A stretch of DNA of 54,333 nt from Desulfurivibrionaceae bacterium (GCA_030145275.1 JAQYVV010000017.1:1-54333); one strand, 5' to 3'. Positions 17,361-25,763 are shown, counted from the first letter of the stretch. The notes: generated from the letters alone by a model not told the origin. Numbers and translations: made by a program.

Positions 17361-18368
17361 ATGAATAAAGTGAAGGACACTCCTTTATCTCAGGGGAAAA
17401 ATGATTCTCTCGGCGTGACTGGTCGGTTTTGCCTAATGGCAGACAGCCTGTTCGAATGTTTTGCCCTTTTGAATGAAGAGGGCAGGTTGATGTACGCTAA
17501 CAAGAAATTATGTGCCTTGCTTGGTTATGCTACGGAGCAGTTGGTTGGCAAGTCTGCCTTTGATTTTGTTGATGATGAAAACCGTGATATTCTTTCCCTG
17601 CAAATTGAGCAGAGAAAGGACGGGGTTCAGTCATCCTATGAAGTAGTGCTCACAGGAGCAAGGGGAGAGAGTATTTATGCCTTGGTGCTGTCTACGCCAT
17701 TTTTTGATGATACTGGAGTTTTCAGGGGATCGTATGCCATTCTTACCAATATCCGTTCTGAGGATGAAGAAAAAAATAATGGTGGCTTGGCTCTTTTGGG
17801 CAGTTGTTCCGCTTTGGACCTGCATGTTCAGGAAAAAACGGAGGAGCTTAAAAGAGCTGAATTAAAGTTGCGAAAGAAAGTCTTGGCCCATGATAGAATT
17901 GAGGGATCATTGGCTATGATGGAAGATCTGCTGGCCCAAAAAAATAGTGAGTTGTTGTTGGCAAACGAGGCTCTGCGGGAGCTTTTGAGTCAGGGGAGTG
18001 AGTCCATTGCCGAACTGGAAAGGAAGATGTTTTCCAACCTGCAACTGATGGTGTTCCCGTACCTGAAAAAATTAAAGAAACACTCCCAAAATAAGCAGAG
18101 CCTGCTCCTGTTGGATGTGATCTGCGCCAATCTTGAAAAGATCAGCTCATCATTTTCTCAAAAACTCTCTTCTCATCTGAAAGATGTAACACCCCGTGAA
18201 ATTGAAGTGGCAGAGTTTGTTAAGCTTGGTAAAACAACAAAGGAAATTTCCAGTTTGCTGGCTATTTCCTCCCGTACTGTTGAGTCCTATCGGGATTCCC
18301 TTCGGGTGAAATTAAACATCAAGAATAAAAAAATAAATTTGCGATCCTACCTGGCGTCCATTTTGTAA
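17361..18368 (+). CDS. PAS domain protein with LuxR-type DNA-binding domain
   Basis: This 335-residue regulator has an N-terminal PAS domain (about 25-135; LFECFALLNEEGRLMYANKK, LLGYATEQLVGKSAFDFV), a long coiled coil (about 155-215) and a C-terminal LuxR/GerE helix-turn-helix (about 275-335; LTPREIEVAEFVKLGKTTKE-like start, then EISSLLAISSRTVESYRDS). It is a soluble one-component or partner-controlled transcription factor, with the signal probably sensed by the PAS fold. Similar PAS-coil-LuxR proteins are frequent in deltaproteobacteria. No cofactor-binding residue can be assigned with confidence. Confidence 0.88.
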   Translation: MNKVKDTPLSQGKNDSLGVTGRFCLMADSLFECFALLNEEGRLMYANKKLCALLGYATEQLVGKSAFDFVDDENRDILSLQIEQRKDGVQSSYEVVLTGARGESIYALVLSTPFFDDTGVFRGSYAILTNIRSEDEEKNNGGLALLGSCSALDLHVQEKTEELKRAELKLRKKVLAHDRIEGSLAMMEDLLAQKNSELLLANEALRELLSQGSESIAELERKMFSNLQLMVFPYLKKLKKHSQNKQSLLLLDVICANLEKISSSFSQKLSSHLKDVTPREIEVAEFVKLGKTTKEISSLLAISSRTVESYRDSLRVKLNIKNKKINLRSYLASIL

Positions 18369-18516
18369 CTGCTATTTCGCCGCTCCCTTCGAGCCTCTCC
18401 TTATATCTTTCTTGCCTCCGTATTTTTTCCGTATTGACCTTCTGTTCCATTCTTGTAATCATAGTGGTTTCGTCATGGAGTATTCTGCTAGTAAATCCCC
18501 ATTTTGTAGGAGTAAG

Positions 18517-19518
18517 ATGCCTAAAAAAGCTTCAAAAGACCAGGCCTATAAAAATATTGATTTTGTTGATTGCTTAAGTTGCGGTGTCGCCTTTCTTCAG
18601 ATTCTTCCCGATGACGCAGGTCAGGTGGATGAGTTTAGGGTTGAGTACGCAAATCAGGCATTTTCAAAGATGTGTGGACGATCTCAAGAGGGCTTGTCAA
18701 AACAAAACCTTGCGGATCTTTTTGATGATAACCTTGAAGATTGGCGGCAGTTTTTTGCTGACTGTCTGAAAAAACAAGGTATGACAAGCTTTCAGTCCTG
18801 TTTGCCGGGGGATAAGAAGCGCTACTATCTTGTTGCGAGCAGAATGATCAATGCTCACCATTTGCTTGTTGATTTACAGGATATTACAGTTTTTCTAAAT
18901 AGAGAACCAAAGGCAGAAAAGATTGATCCCGAGGAGGTAAACCTAGAAAAGTCGACATGGCAGGGCTCTTTTGACGCAGTTGGAGATGTAGTTGAGATTA
19001 TTGATCCAGATTTCAGGGTGATCTATAGGAACAAGTCTGCACGGAATACACGAGGTTCAAGAATAGGGGGATTCTGTTACGAGTTGCGGCAACGGACTTC
19101 AATTTGTGACAATTGCCCGGCTTTCAGTGCATTTGAACTTGGGATTGTGCAGAGGGCAGTAAATGTCCTTAACAGTGAAGGTGCTACAAAATATATTGAT
19201 GTGGTGGCTTCCCCCGTTTTTGATGAAAATAGGGGTGTAAGTGCCGTTATAAAAATTGTGCGTGACGTGACAGAGATGAAAAATGTGGATCTGGCCAAGG
19301 AACGCTTGATAAAAGAACAGCAGAAAGCGATGGCAGAGGTCAAAAAACTTAGTGGCCTCCTGACCATGTGTTCGCAGTGTAAAAGTATAAAAGGAAACGG
19401 CAATTGGTATGAGTTGGAAAATTATCTCCGCGGCCATTCCGAGGTTGAATTTGATCGGGCTCTTTGTCCAAAGTGTAAAGGTAATCTGAAGAAAGAAACC
19501 AAAAACCTGTCTGTATAG
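18517..19518 (+). CDS. PAS-domain sensor protein with C-terminal cysteine motif
   Basis: The roughly 333-residue protein has two PAS-like regions (about 10-125 and 145-265); the second contains GFCYELRQRTSICDNCP, a cysteine-bearing insert. It ends with a conserved sequence box, LSGLLTMCSQCKSIKGNG through LCPKCKGN, found at the end of many PAS sensors, with CxxC pairs that could bind metal. No kinase, GGDEF or DNA-binding domain is attached, so the output is unclear. ATG 18517 has TAGGAG five bases upstream; an ATG at 18478 is possible. It follows the PAS/LuxR gene on the same strand. Confidence 0.82.
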   Translation: MPKKASKDQAYKNIDFVDCLSCGVAFLQILPDDAGQVDEFRVEYANQAFSKMCGRSQEGLSKQNLADLFDDNLEDWRQFFADCLKKQGMTSFQSCLPGDKKRYYLVASRMINAHHLLVDLQDITVFLNREPKAEKIDPEEVNLEKSTWQGSFDAVGDVVEIIDPDFRVIYRNKSARNTRGSRIGGFCYELRQRTSICDNCPAFSAFELGIVQRAVNVLNSEGATKYIDVVASPVFDENRGVSAVIKIVRDVTEMKNVDLAKERLIKEQQKAMAEVKKLSGLLTMCSQCKSIKGNGNWYELENYLRGHSEVEFDRALCPKCKGNLKKETKNLSV

Positions 19519-19537
19519 CTGAAGGTAGGTGTAAATA

Positions 19538-19714
19538 ATGCCGGAAGAAGAGCGAAAGAAAGAAAAGAAGCAAGAGACATTTGAAATTGAGTGTTTTTTG
19601 TGTAAGACTCTGACACGTAAGCGCTGGAAAATTGATATAAATTATATTGTCTGTCCCAATTGCTGGAGGCTTTATAAGATAAAAGATTATTTCTCTGATT
19701 TTACAGAGTCTTAG
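19538..19714 (+). CDS. Small zinc-ribbon protein (58 residues)
   Basis: The ATG 19538 frame has AAGGTAGG upstream and ends at TAG 19712-19714. The product starts with a charged stretch (MPEEERKKEKKQETF), then CFLC and, 24 residues on, CPNC, spaced like a zinc ribbon, followed by WRLYKIKDYF. It lies 19 bases after the PAS sensor gene, whose C-terminus also carries paired CxxC motifs, and overlaps the 3' end of dus on the other strand by 14 bases. The function is unknown; metal binding is inferred from the cysteine pairs. Confidence 0.62.
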   Translation: MPEEERKKEKKQETFEIECFLCKTLTRKRWKIDINYIVCPNCWRLYKIKDYFSDFTES

Positions 19715-20672
19715 CAAAGTTTTCGGCGATAAATTCAAGGCCCTCGTGAAAAGTTCGAATACTCTGCAAACGGGCCGCAAATCTATGGCCGAATCTTAAA
19801 TTCTTACTGTAGTACCAGGTGAACTCTTTTATTCGTCCGAGGGCCTGTTGCGGCTGAAAAAAGTTAGTAATCAGCCCTATGTGCCTATGGTACGCACTTT
19901 GCAGAAAATCATTACTTAACTCTTGTTTTTCCCCGCAGATTTCCGCAAAAATCCAGGGTTTCTGGACTGCGGTTCTGCCAATCATGACTCCATCACAGCC
20001 AGTTTGTGCAAACATTTTCTGGCAGTCCTCCTTGCTTTTGACATCTCCGTTGCCAATCACCGGAATTGAACTCATCTCTTTTAAATAGCCGATATACTCC
20101 CATCTTGCCCGACGTTTAAGCTTTTCACTGGTAAGCCTCGGGTGCAAGGTAACCGCATTGACTCCGCACTCTTCTAGTACTGCAGAGAGATCGCGGAGAA
20201 AATGCAGATCCGGCTTGTTGCCTAAGCGTATTTTAGCTGTCAGGGGTTGCTGCACTTTTTCCTTCATTGCTGAGAGTATCTCTGCTATTAAACCAAGGTC
20301 TGAGAGGAGATAGGCGCCGGATTTTCGGCGGGTCGCAATGTTTGGTGCCGGACAGGCCAGATTAAGATCGATTATCTCAGGATTCTTCTCTTGCAATTCC
20401 ACGCATCCGACAGCAGCCTCATCGGCGTTAGCTGCAAAAATCTGGTAGGCCATGGGGTGCTCTATTTCCGTCCTTTGAATCCAGAGAGAATTTTTACGAA
20501 GATCATGGGGTAGATGTTTGGCGCTGAGCATCTCAGAGTAAAAAAGGCCTGGCTTCTCAAAAGAGGCGACGAGCTGGCGAAAGGGTGAGTGAGTCACCCC
20601 TGCCATCGGGGCCAGAATCAAAGGCGGGTCAACGGTGATTGGGCCGATTTTGAATGGTTTAAGTTTTTGCAT
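19701..20672 (-). CDS. dus: tRNA-dihydrouridine synthase
   Basis: Dus enzymes reduce uridines of tRNA to dihydrouridine with FMN and NADPH. The 323-residue TIM-barrel protein has the family start PPLILAPMAGVTHSPFR, the catalytic cysteine in DLNLACPAPN, KIRLG, the TLHPRLTSEKLKRRARW tRNA-contact region, PVIGNGDVKS and CDGVMIGRTAVQKPWIF. The length and motifs are normal; which of DusA, B or C type it is cannot be settled, though the overall pattern is closest to the DusB-like group. It is a single gene on the minus strand. Confidence 0.94.
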   Translation of the reverse strand: MQKLKPFKIGPITVDPPLILAPMAGVTHSPFRQLVASFEKPGLFYSEMLSAKHLPHDLRKNSLWIQRTEIEHPMAYQIFAANADEAAVGCVELQEKNPEIIDLNLACPAPNIATRRKSGAYLLSDLGLIAEILSAMKEKVQQPLTAKIRLGNKPDLHFLRDLSAVLEECGVNAVTLHPRLTSEKLKRRARWEYIGYLKEMSSIPVIGNGDVKSKEDCQKMFAQTGCDGVMIGRTAVQKPWIFAEICGEKQELSNDFLQSAYHRHIGLITNFFQPQQALGRIKEFTWYYSKNLRFGHRFAARLQSIRTFHEGLEFIAENFAKTL

Positions 20673-21027
20673 GTTTTTATATAGCTGATAAAATGTTTGA
20701 AGGAAACAGTTTAGTAAAGGGAAGGGATCTTTGAGTGAAGGCTAAACACCTTAGCTTTTATTTTCTTGTTTTTTGTAGGAAAAAGGTAAATATTCGGGTA
20801 ACCCTTCTGTCGGAATAAAGTGATTAAAGTTGTGTGTTTTGTAGCGTTAAACAGGAAGTTAGAGATCAATTACGTAAACCCAAGATTGCCTAACCCCGAG
20901 TCCGTAAGCGTTTCAGGGGCACCCCGATGTGCGTGATCGAGCCACGCGATTATACTCCTGTATATCACGGGGTTCGATCACGTGCAGCGGGGTGTTCATG
21001 GAGCGCTTACAACAGGAATGAGAGAAA
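20673..21027. other. Intergenic stretch rich in IS66-type ends
   Basis: No coding sequence is seen. A solo left end GTAAATATTCGGGTAAC is at 20786-20802. A 107-bp element at 20904-21010 is listed separately. The remainder is AT-rich with no recognisable RNA. Confidence 0.5.
20904..21010. mobile_element. 107-bp miniature element with GTAAGCG ends
   Basis: The left end GTAAGCGTTTCAGGGGCACC and the right end (reverse complement GTAAGCGCTCCATGAACACC) form imperfect inverted repeats of about 22 bp that continue with CCC. Inside, GTGATCGA and TCGATCAC are a perfect inverted pair around a loop. GTAAGCG ends are classical for IS66 elements. No matching 8-bp target duplication is seen at these borders (CCGAGTCC against AACAGGAA), so it is old or rearranged. 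It ends 17 bases before the next gene. Confidence 0.7.
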
Positions 21028-21513
21028 ATGACTGAAGACAAGACTGAATTTGATAGCAAGTTGCTCCCCGTTCTGCGGGAAGGTGTGGAAGTGGTCAAGA
21101 TGTTACTTTTTATAAAACTTAAAGAGCATGTGCGGCAAAAAAATCCTGCCTGGCCCCAAGATGTCCAGGGTAAAATAATTGGCGCAGTACTTAATGACCT
21201 ATTTGGTATTGTTAACCCTGAGCAAAAATTTCAGGAGTTTGCTCAAGAAAATGCTATGCAGATCGAAGAAATCATTGCAGACCTCCATTCATTCTTAGGC
21301 GAGTTGCTCATACCATATACTGATGCACTGCGGATAGCTGTCCTCTGTGATTATCAAGAAGGTATGGGCGACACCTCTGAGGTTTTGGCTAAAGCCCAGG
21401 AGAGGGGGCTACTGCTTGCCGACAGAGATCTGCCAATGCCGCACCGTTTTATTGAACTGGTACGAAAATTGGGCAGTTCTTTTGGCCTTGTTGTGTCACC
21501 TGTGCCAGAATAG
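21028..21513 (+). CDS. Conserved-looking hypothetical protein
   Basis: This 161-residue soluble protein is not recognised. It is mainly helical, with no signal peptide, no membrane span and few cysteines. Notable segments are KMLLFIKLKEHVRQKNPAW, VNPEQKFQEFAQ and ADRDLPMPHRFIELVRKLG. ATG 21028 is preceded by GAGAG. It stands alone behind the miniature element at 20904-21010, so any native promoter must lie within or upstream of that element. Codon use looks like its neighbours. It is probably a real gene because the frame is long and has no alternative on the other strand. Confidence 0.65.
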   Translation: MTEDKTEFDSKLLPVLREGVEVVKMLLFIKLKEHVRQKNPAWPQDVQGKIIGAVLNDLFGIVNPEQKFQEFAQENAMQIEEIIADLHSFLGELLIPYTDALRIAVLCDYQEGMGDTSEVLAKAQERGLLLADRDLPMPHRFIELVRKLGSSFGLVVSPVPE

Positions 21514-21523
21514 AAGGATGTCT

Positions 21524-21892
21524 TCAAAAAGGGAGGCGCAGAAGAGAAAGGAGCAGGGCAGCCATCGAAAATATGATGGAAAAGATTAGAGTTTTGCTAT
21601 ACCTGTCAGTCTTGCGACGAGCCCGCATTCTGTTGAAAAGAAGGCCTGTGAGGCTCAATATACATATAATTGCCACCACGTAGAAATGGGCAAGCAGGAG
21701 ATCATGGTCCCAACTCTTACGCAGTTGAACATCAAGTAAGCGGTCAAAAAAAGTCTCAATCCCTGGTTTGGCCTTGTCAAGAAGCAACAATGCCAATATC
21801 AGCAGAGAGCCGCATACGAAACTTAGTGTCTTGATTATCTTTAAGAAGATGTCCGGGCCTGACCTCCTCTCTTTCATGGGATGACTCTGCAT
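21524..21892 (-). CDS. Small membrane protein with three predicted spans
   Basis: The 122-residue product has hydrophobic segments at about residues 20-41 (IIKTLSFVCGSLLILALLLL), 70-88 (FYVVAIICILSLTGLLF) and 103-121 (LIFSIIFSMAALLLSLL), separated by charged loops (RMRARRKTDR). It therefore looks like an inner-membrane protein. No family is recognised. An internal ATG at 21877 is an equally possible start. It converges with the hypothetical gene at 21028-21513 with ten bases between them. Confidence 0.65.
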   Translation of the reverse strand: MQSHPMKERRSGPDIFLKIIKTLSFVCGSLLILALLLLDKAKPGIETFFDRLLDVQLRKSWDHDLLLAHFYVVAIICILSLTGLLFNRMRARRKTDRYSKTLIFSIIFSMAALLLSLLRLPF

Positions 21893-21998
21893 TTATATAA
21901 TTACCGAACGAAGATTGTCACGAAGTCCTAATGACTTAGGCTATCTACGAGTGCATCAAGGGTTAATATCCAAATAATATTACACCTTTTTAATTTTC

Positions 21999-22277
21999 TG
22001 TCACAAAAAACGAGAAAATAACCACTAAGGGACTAATCCAGATAAACCAGAAATAAGTGCCTTAACAATGGTCTGCAACATATTGGGAGCATTGGTCTTT
22101 TTTGGAATGCTCGGAGTCTTCGCTTACCTGTTTTTTGTGACAGGATTTTAGTTATAAGGCACTAATCCGGATAAACCGGAAATAAGTGCCTTAACAGTAG
22201 AGTGTAACATGTTTATTTCAATATACTTTTTAGCATTTCGTGTTTTTTATGGAAGAAATTCAGCACTAAGGCACTAA
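21999..22277. repeat. Tandem family-2 repeats d and e (plus a leading fragment)
   Basis: A fragment at 21999-22032 (CTGTCACAAAAAACGAG through CACTAAGGGA) is followed by copy d, 22033-22165, and copy e, 22162-22277. Copy d starts CTAATCCAGATAAACCAG and ends GTTATAAGGCACTAA; e starts at the same CTAA with CTAATCCGGATAAACCGG. The two therefore share CTAA at their junction. Copy d carries the module CGGAGTCTTCGCTTACCTG at 22112-22130. Copy e is the variant also present at 3989-4082. With 21893-21998, which shows nothing recognisable, this fills the 390-base gap before the KDPG aldolase start, only six bases away. Confidence 0.8.
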
Positions 22278-22282
22278 ATTCA

Positions 22283-22933
22283 ATGGGGGGGGAGATGGAA
22301 CTTAACTTGCCGATAATTGCAATTTTGAGAGGTATTGGGGCAGATTTTTTTTCTGATCTCATGCAAGCTTCTTTTTCCGCTGGATTGCAGGCCCTTGAAA
22401 TTACCATGAATACACCAAAAGCCTTGCAGATCGTGCGGCAAAACAGGAATAAGGTGCCCCAAGGGAGACTGCTTGGGGTTGGGACGGTCTGCTCTCTTGG
22501 GGAGGCCAAGAAAGCGGTTGAGGCTGGGGCCATGTTTATGGTCACACCAAACACCGATGTCAGGGTTATTGAATACGGCAGAAGTCAGAAGGTGCCGGTT
22601 GTGGCAGGGGCCTTGACTCCCACGGAAGTTTATCGGGCCTGGTCAGCCGGGGCATCCATGATCAAAATTTTTCCGTGCGGAGCAATGGGGGGACCGAGTT
22701 ATATTCGTGAGCTCAGGGGGCCTTTCGATACTATTCCTCTTGTGGCCGTTGGAGGGGTGAGCTTGGCGAGCCTTCCTGACTATTTTCAAGCCGGGGTAAC
22801 GGCGGTTGGAGTGGGAGCTTCTTTTTTTGGCAGAGAGGCATTGGCTAAAAGAGATATAAAGGGGTTGACCAAAAACGTAGAAAATTATATTAAGTGTTGT
22901 TCGGATATAGTTAAACCATTGAGTAATGGGTAG
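22283..22933 (+). CDS. KDPG/KHG aldolase family protein (bifunctional 2-dehydro-3-deoxy-phosphogluconate / 4-hydroxy-2-oxoglutarate aldolase)
   Basis: The 216-residue TIM-barrel enzyme belongs to the Eda family, which cleaves 2-keto-3-deoxy-6-phosphogluconate or 4-hydroxy-2-oxoglutarate through a Schiff base. The catalytic glutamate is in LEITMNTP, the Schiff-base lysine in MIKIFPCGAMGG, and the phosphate site is around AVGGVSLAS. FMVTPNTD and VVAGALTPTEV are also typical. No edd or other Entner-Doudoroff gene is nearby, so the substrate in this organism is open. The start ATG 22283 lies only six bases after a family-2 repeat, so the leader is repeat-derived. Confidence 0.9.
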   Translation: MGGEMELNLPIIAILRGIGADFFSDLMQASFSAGLQALEITMNTPKALQIVRQNRNKVPQGRLLGVGTVCSLGEAKKAVEAGAMFMVTPNTDVRVIEYGRSQKVPVVAGALTPTEVYRAWSAGASMIKIFPCGAMGGPSYIRELRGPFDTIPLVAVGGVSLASLPDYFQAGVTAVGVGASFFGREALAKRDIKGLTKNVENYIKCCSDIVKPLSNG

Positions 22934-22959
22934 TTTTACGTTTTGTGGTTGCGTGAATT

Positions 22960-23068
22960 GCCTTAGTGGTTAATTTTTTGTTCCAAAAGCATGAAGTTAA
23001 ATAGTTGTAATATTGTTTAACTTTTAACTTCCTGAGTTCCAGCCTACGCTGAATAATTACACAAGGGC
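22960..23068. repeat. Remnants of both repeat families before the aldolase gene
   Basis: TTGCCTTAGTGGTTAATTTT (around 22961-22980) resembles the inner part of family 2, and CGCTGAATAATTACAC (around 23047-23062) resembles a family-1 right end. GTTAAATAG through TGTTTAAC between them is a partial inverted repeat. All are diverged, so only relics are claimed. Confidence 0.4.
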
Positions 23069-23118
23069 AACCTGTTTCGAGAAGATTTTACTAATAAGAC
23101 CATGTCTAGGAGAAAAAG

Positions 23119-24069
23119 ATGTACAGGCCAGAAATTAAAGTAATAGATTGCACCGTTCGCGATGGCGGGCTTATGAATAAGTGGCAGTTTGATGATAAAT
23201 TTGTCAAACATGTCTATAATGCCCTGACTGAAGCCGGGGTTGATTATATGGAGATTGGCTATTTGAGCTCAGAGAGTGCTTTCGACAGAAAGGAGTACGG
23301 CCCGTGGAAATTTTGCGCAGAAGCCGATCTGAAAAGAATTATAGGTGATTCAGAGAAGAAAATTAAGTTTTCAGCAATGGCTGATATCGGCAGAATCGAC
23401 TATGACGATATACCGCTACGATCTGATAGTTCGCTTGATATGATCAGGGTTGCCTGTTATGTCCACCAAGTTGATGCGGCCATAGCCCTGGCAGAACATT
23501 GTCAGGATAAAGGATATGAGACCACCATTAATTTAATGGCTGTCTCCACTGTTGGGATCAGAGACCTCAATGAGGCGCTCGAGGATCTTTCCAAGAGCAG
23601 GGTGCCAATTATATATCTGGTTGACAGCTTTGGGGCATTTTACTCTGAAGATATTGACGCTTTAGCCAAAAAATATTTTGAGAGATTGCCGGATAAGACC
23701 ATCGGAGTGCATTGCCACAACAATCAGCAGCTTGGTTTTGCCAATACTATTTCCGCAATAATTAATGGTATAAATTATCTTGATGCCACCCTTTACGGGA
23801 TTGGCAGAGGGGCTGGTAACTGCCCCTTGGAACTACTTCTTTCATTCCTCAAAAACCCTAAATTCGATGTCAGACCAATTGTTAAATGCATTGAGGCTGA
23901 AATTTTTCCATGGGCCAAGAAAATTGATTGGGGCTATTCCGTGCCATACATGACCAGTGGTGTACTCAACCAGCATCCTAGAGCCGCCATGGCGCTTATG
24001 GAATCAGAAAACAAGGAAAAAATAACTGAATTTTATGACTCCATGGTGAACAGTACGGACTCATTGTAG
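23119..24069 (+). CDS. HMGL/DRE-TIM family aldolase-like protein
   Basis: The 316-residue TIM-barrel protein is related to 4-hydroxy-2-oxovalerate aldolases and homocitrate-type synthases. The DRE-TIM signature is changed to DCTVRDGGL near the N-terminus; metal-binding histidines are visible in GVHCHNNQQLGFAN, and GIGRGAGNCPLELLL follows, as in the pyruvate-type aldolases. Relatives occur in polysaccharide and nucleotide-sugar gene sets as 'aldolase catalytic domain' proteins of unknown substrate. ATG 23119 has AGGAG six bases upstream. A terminator follows at 24097-24132. It follows the KDPG aldolase by 185 bases of repeat remnants. Confidence 0.82.
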   Translation: MYRPEIKVIDCTVRDGGLMNKWQFDDKFVKHVYNALTEAGVDYMEIGYLSSESAFDRKEYGPWKFCAEADLKRIIGDSEKKIKFSAMADIGRIDYDDIPLRSDSSLDMIRVACYVHQVDAAIALAEHCQDKGYETTINLMAVSTVGIRDLNEALEDLSKSRVPIIYLVDSFGAFYSEDIDALAKKYFERLPDKTIGVHCHNNQQLGFANTISAIINGINYLDATLYGIGRGAGNCPLELLLSFLKNPKFDVRPIVKCIEAEIFPWAKKIDWGYSVPYMTSGVLNQHPRAAMALMESENKEKITEFYDSMVNSTDSL

Positions 24070-24096
24070 TGATTTGAGAAAAATATGATAAGCTTT

Positions 24097-24132
24097 CCCC
24101 TGTTGCTAATTTAGTGACAGGGGATTTTTTTT
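24097..24132 (+). terminator. Factor-independent terminator after the DRE-TIM aldolase gene
   Basis: CCCCTGT 24097-24103 pairs with ACAGGGG 24117-24123, with T8 at 24125-24132. It lies 28 bases after the stop codon of the aldolase gene. Confidence 0.8.
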
Positions 24133-24185
24133 GTCTTAACAGGAGGGGGCTGAGAATAGAGAGCCTCCTGGTGTGGGAGGATTTT

Positions 24186-24644
24186 ATGAAAATATTTATG
24201 TTATTGGTGGTTGCGGTCAGTTTCTTGAGTTTTCCAGCCTATGGCCAGGAAAACAGTGAAAAAAAAGAAAATAATCTATCCTCAGAAGCTCAAAAGCCTG
24301 TAGTTAGCGAGCAGGAAAAGGAAAAGCTCAGGCAGGATGCCGTGAAATTGGCCGAAGATTTTAAAACAATTTTTAAGGATTTCTCCTTTGTTGGCCAGAA
24401 GGTTGTTGTTGCATTTGTGGACTCCATCAGCAAATGGATATTGGTGAATTATGAAAAAATATCCGAGGTGAAAAGAGAAAAATTGAAAAGGTTTATGGCT
24501 GAGGTAAAGCTGAAATTTGCTGATCTTGAGCATATGTCATCCCAGAAATTAACAGAGGTCCTGCGGGACTTGAAAGATTTGCTCAAACAACTTGAAAATG
24601 AAGCGGAACAAAGGAGCACAGGAGAAAATACTAAGCTGATCTGA
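24186..24644 (+). CDS. Small secreted helical protein of unknown function
   Basis: The 152-residue product has a Sec signal peptide (MKIFMLLVVAVSFLSFPAYG, probable cleavage after AYG) and a charged, helical mature part (VSEQEKEKLRQDAVKLAEDF; LRDLKDLLKQLENEAEQR) with coiled-coil character. There are no cysteines in the mature part and no domain I can name. ATG 24186 has GGGAGGA about five bases upstream. It converges with the hydrolase gene 21 bases downstream. The expected location is the periplasm. Confidence 0.75.
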   Translation: MKIFMLLVVAVSFLSFPAYGQENSEKKENNLSSEAQKPVVSEQEKEKLRQDAVKLAEDFKTIFKDFSFVGQKVVVAFVDSISKWILVNYEKISEVKREKLKRFMAEVKLKFADLEHMSSQKLTEVLRDLKDLLKQLENEAEQRSTGENTKLI

Positions 24645-24665
24645 TAATGGCTTTTACAAGCCACT

Positions 24666-25478
24666 TCATTGATGGATCTTGTCGATAAAATCATTTATTG
24701 CCTGCCAATATTCCGGAGTGCTGCTGATACTATTGTGACCGGTGGCAGGGATTGTTATTTCTGTTACCGGTCCCCGCCAATGCTTGATGAGATTGTGTGA
24801 GTGACGGTTTGGCACTATTTTGTCTTTTTCAGCCAGGAGGACTAAAACAGGGCGGTCTATTTGAGGGGCTAAACTCAGAGAATCTAACTTATGCTTGAGC
24901 AAAAGGTTAACCGGAAAGATTGGATAGTGCTGTTTTGCCACATTTGCAAGAGAGTCAAAGGGGGTTATCAGGATAACTTCTGCTACCTGCCGCTGGCTTG
25001 CCACTTGCACCGCAATACCTGCACCGAGGCTTCTTCCCATGAGAATAATCTTATTTGGCTCAATTCCCTGCTTTTCAACCATGTAGTCGAATATATGCAG
25101 GGCATCCTGAATAAGATTTTCTGCGGAGGGTTTTCCTTCGCTATCCCCGTACCCCCTGTAGTTGATTGATAAAAGTGAAGAATTTTTTAATCGGTCGATA
25201 TCCAAAATGGTATGGGACACTTCTTCTGCATTGCCGCCGTAATAGATAATAAGGGGGCCTTGTGCTTCCTCTTTTGATTTGCTCAACCAGCCACGAACTT
25301 TCAGTTCACCTATATTAATGGTTGTCGCCACTTTTTTGAGTTTGTCCCGATTTGCTGCTGGGGTTGACTGTGGGAAGAAAAGAAGGTAGTCCTGGAAAAA
25401 ATAGAGCAAAACGCAGCTCGCTGCATAAAAGATAAGCAGAAGCTTCAGGATGCTGATGGTCAATTGGCCTAAGTTCAT
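24666..25478 (-). CDS. Membrane-anchored alpha/beta hydrolase (BEM46/ABHD-like)
   Basis: The roughly 270-residue protein begins with a signal anchor (ISILKLLLIFYAASCVLLYFF) and the family's DYLLFFPQ motif, then an alpha/beta-hydrolase fold. The nucleophile serine is in MGRSLGAGIAV, the aspartate in LAEKDKIVP and the histidine in ATGHNSISS; the oxyanion region is YYGGNAEEV. Members are serine hydrolases acting on lipid or peptide esters; the substrate is not predictable. ATG 25478 with AGG seven bases upstream is preferred over an upstream TTG. The gene is divergent from the radical SAM gene, with the element at 25566-25763 between them. Confidence 0.87.
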   Translation of the reverse strand: MNLGQLTISILKLLLIFYAASCVLLYFFQDYLLFFPQSTPAANRDKLKKVATTINIGELKVRGWLSKSKEEAQGPLIIYYGGNAEEVSHTILDIDRLKNSSLLSINYRGYGDSEGKPSAENLIQDALHIFDYMVEKQGIEPNKIILMGRSLGAGIAVQVASQRQVAEVILITPFDSLANVAKQHYPIFPVNLLLKHKLDSLSLAPQIDRPVLVLLAEKDKIVPNRHSHNLIKHWRGPVTEITIPATGHNSISSTPEYWQAINDFIDKIHQ

Positions 25479-25565
25479 TGATGCCTGTTTTAATTTACTG
25501 CCTTGCGGCAATTATAGATGATGTTCTCGAAAAAGTATGGGAATGGCCGCTATCAACTTAGCCAT

Positions 25566-25763
25566 GTAAATATTCGACTAATACCGGAAAACAACAACAA
25601 CCACCAAAATGTAAATGTTTGACAGGTAAACGAAGACTCCGTCGCTTCAGATGTGTTCGATCAGGTTGGCGAAGCGTAGTAGTTCTACGTGAGTCAGCCT
25701 GATCGGGCGTAGGTAAGCGAAACATAGCGTAGACTCCGTCATGGAGTGTTGTCGAATATTTAC
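25566..25763. mobile_element. Family-1 miniature inverted-repeat element A with perfect 8-bp target duplication
   Basis: The 198-bp element has perfect 13-bp ends, GTAAATATTCGAC and its reverse complement, flanked by TTAGCCAT at 25558-25565 and 25764-25771. An inner left-end copy (GTAAATGTTTGAC) starts at 25611, 45 bases in. A central stem pairs CGATCAGG with CCTGATCG. The 19-bp module occurs twice, at 25623-25641 and, with a 10-base insert, at 25711-25738. Element B at 49981-50133 is its close relative in reverse orientation but lacks both module copies. There is no coding capacity. Confidence 0.9.

Noticed and set aside
21518..21589. 23-residue basic peptide frame after the hypothetical gene at 21028
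   Set aside because: It is too short, overlaps the membrane protein gene on the other strand and has no family.
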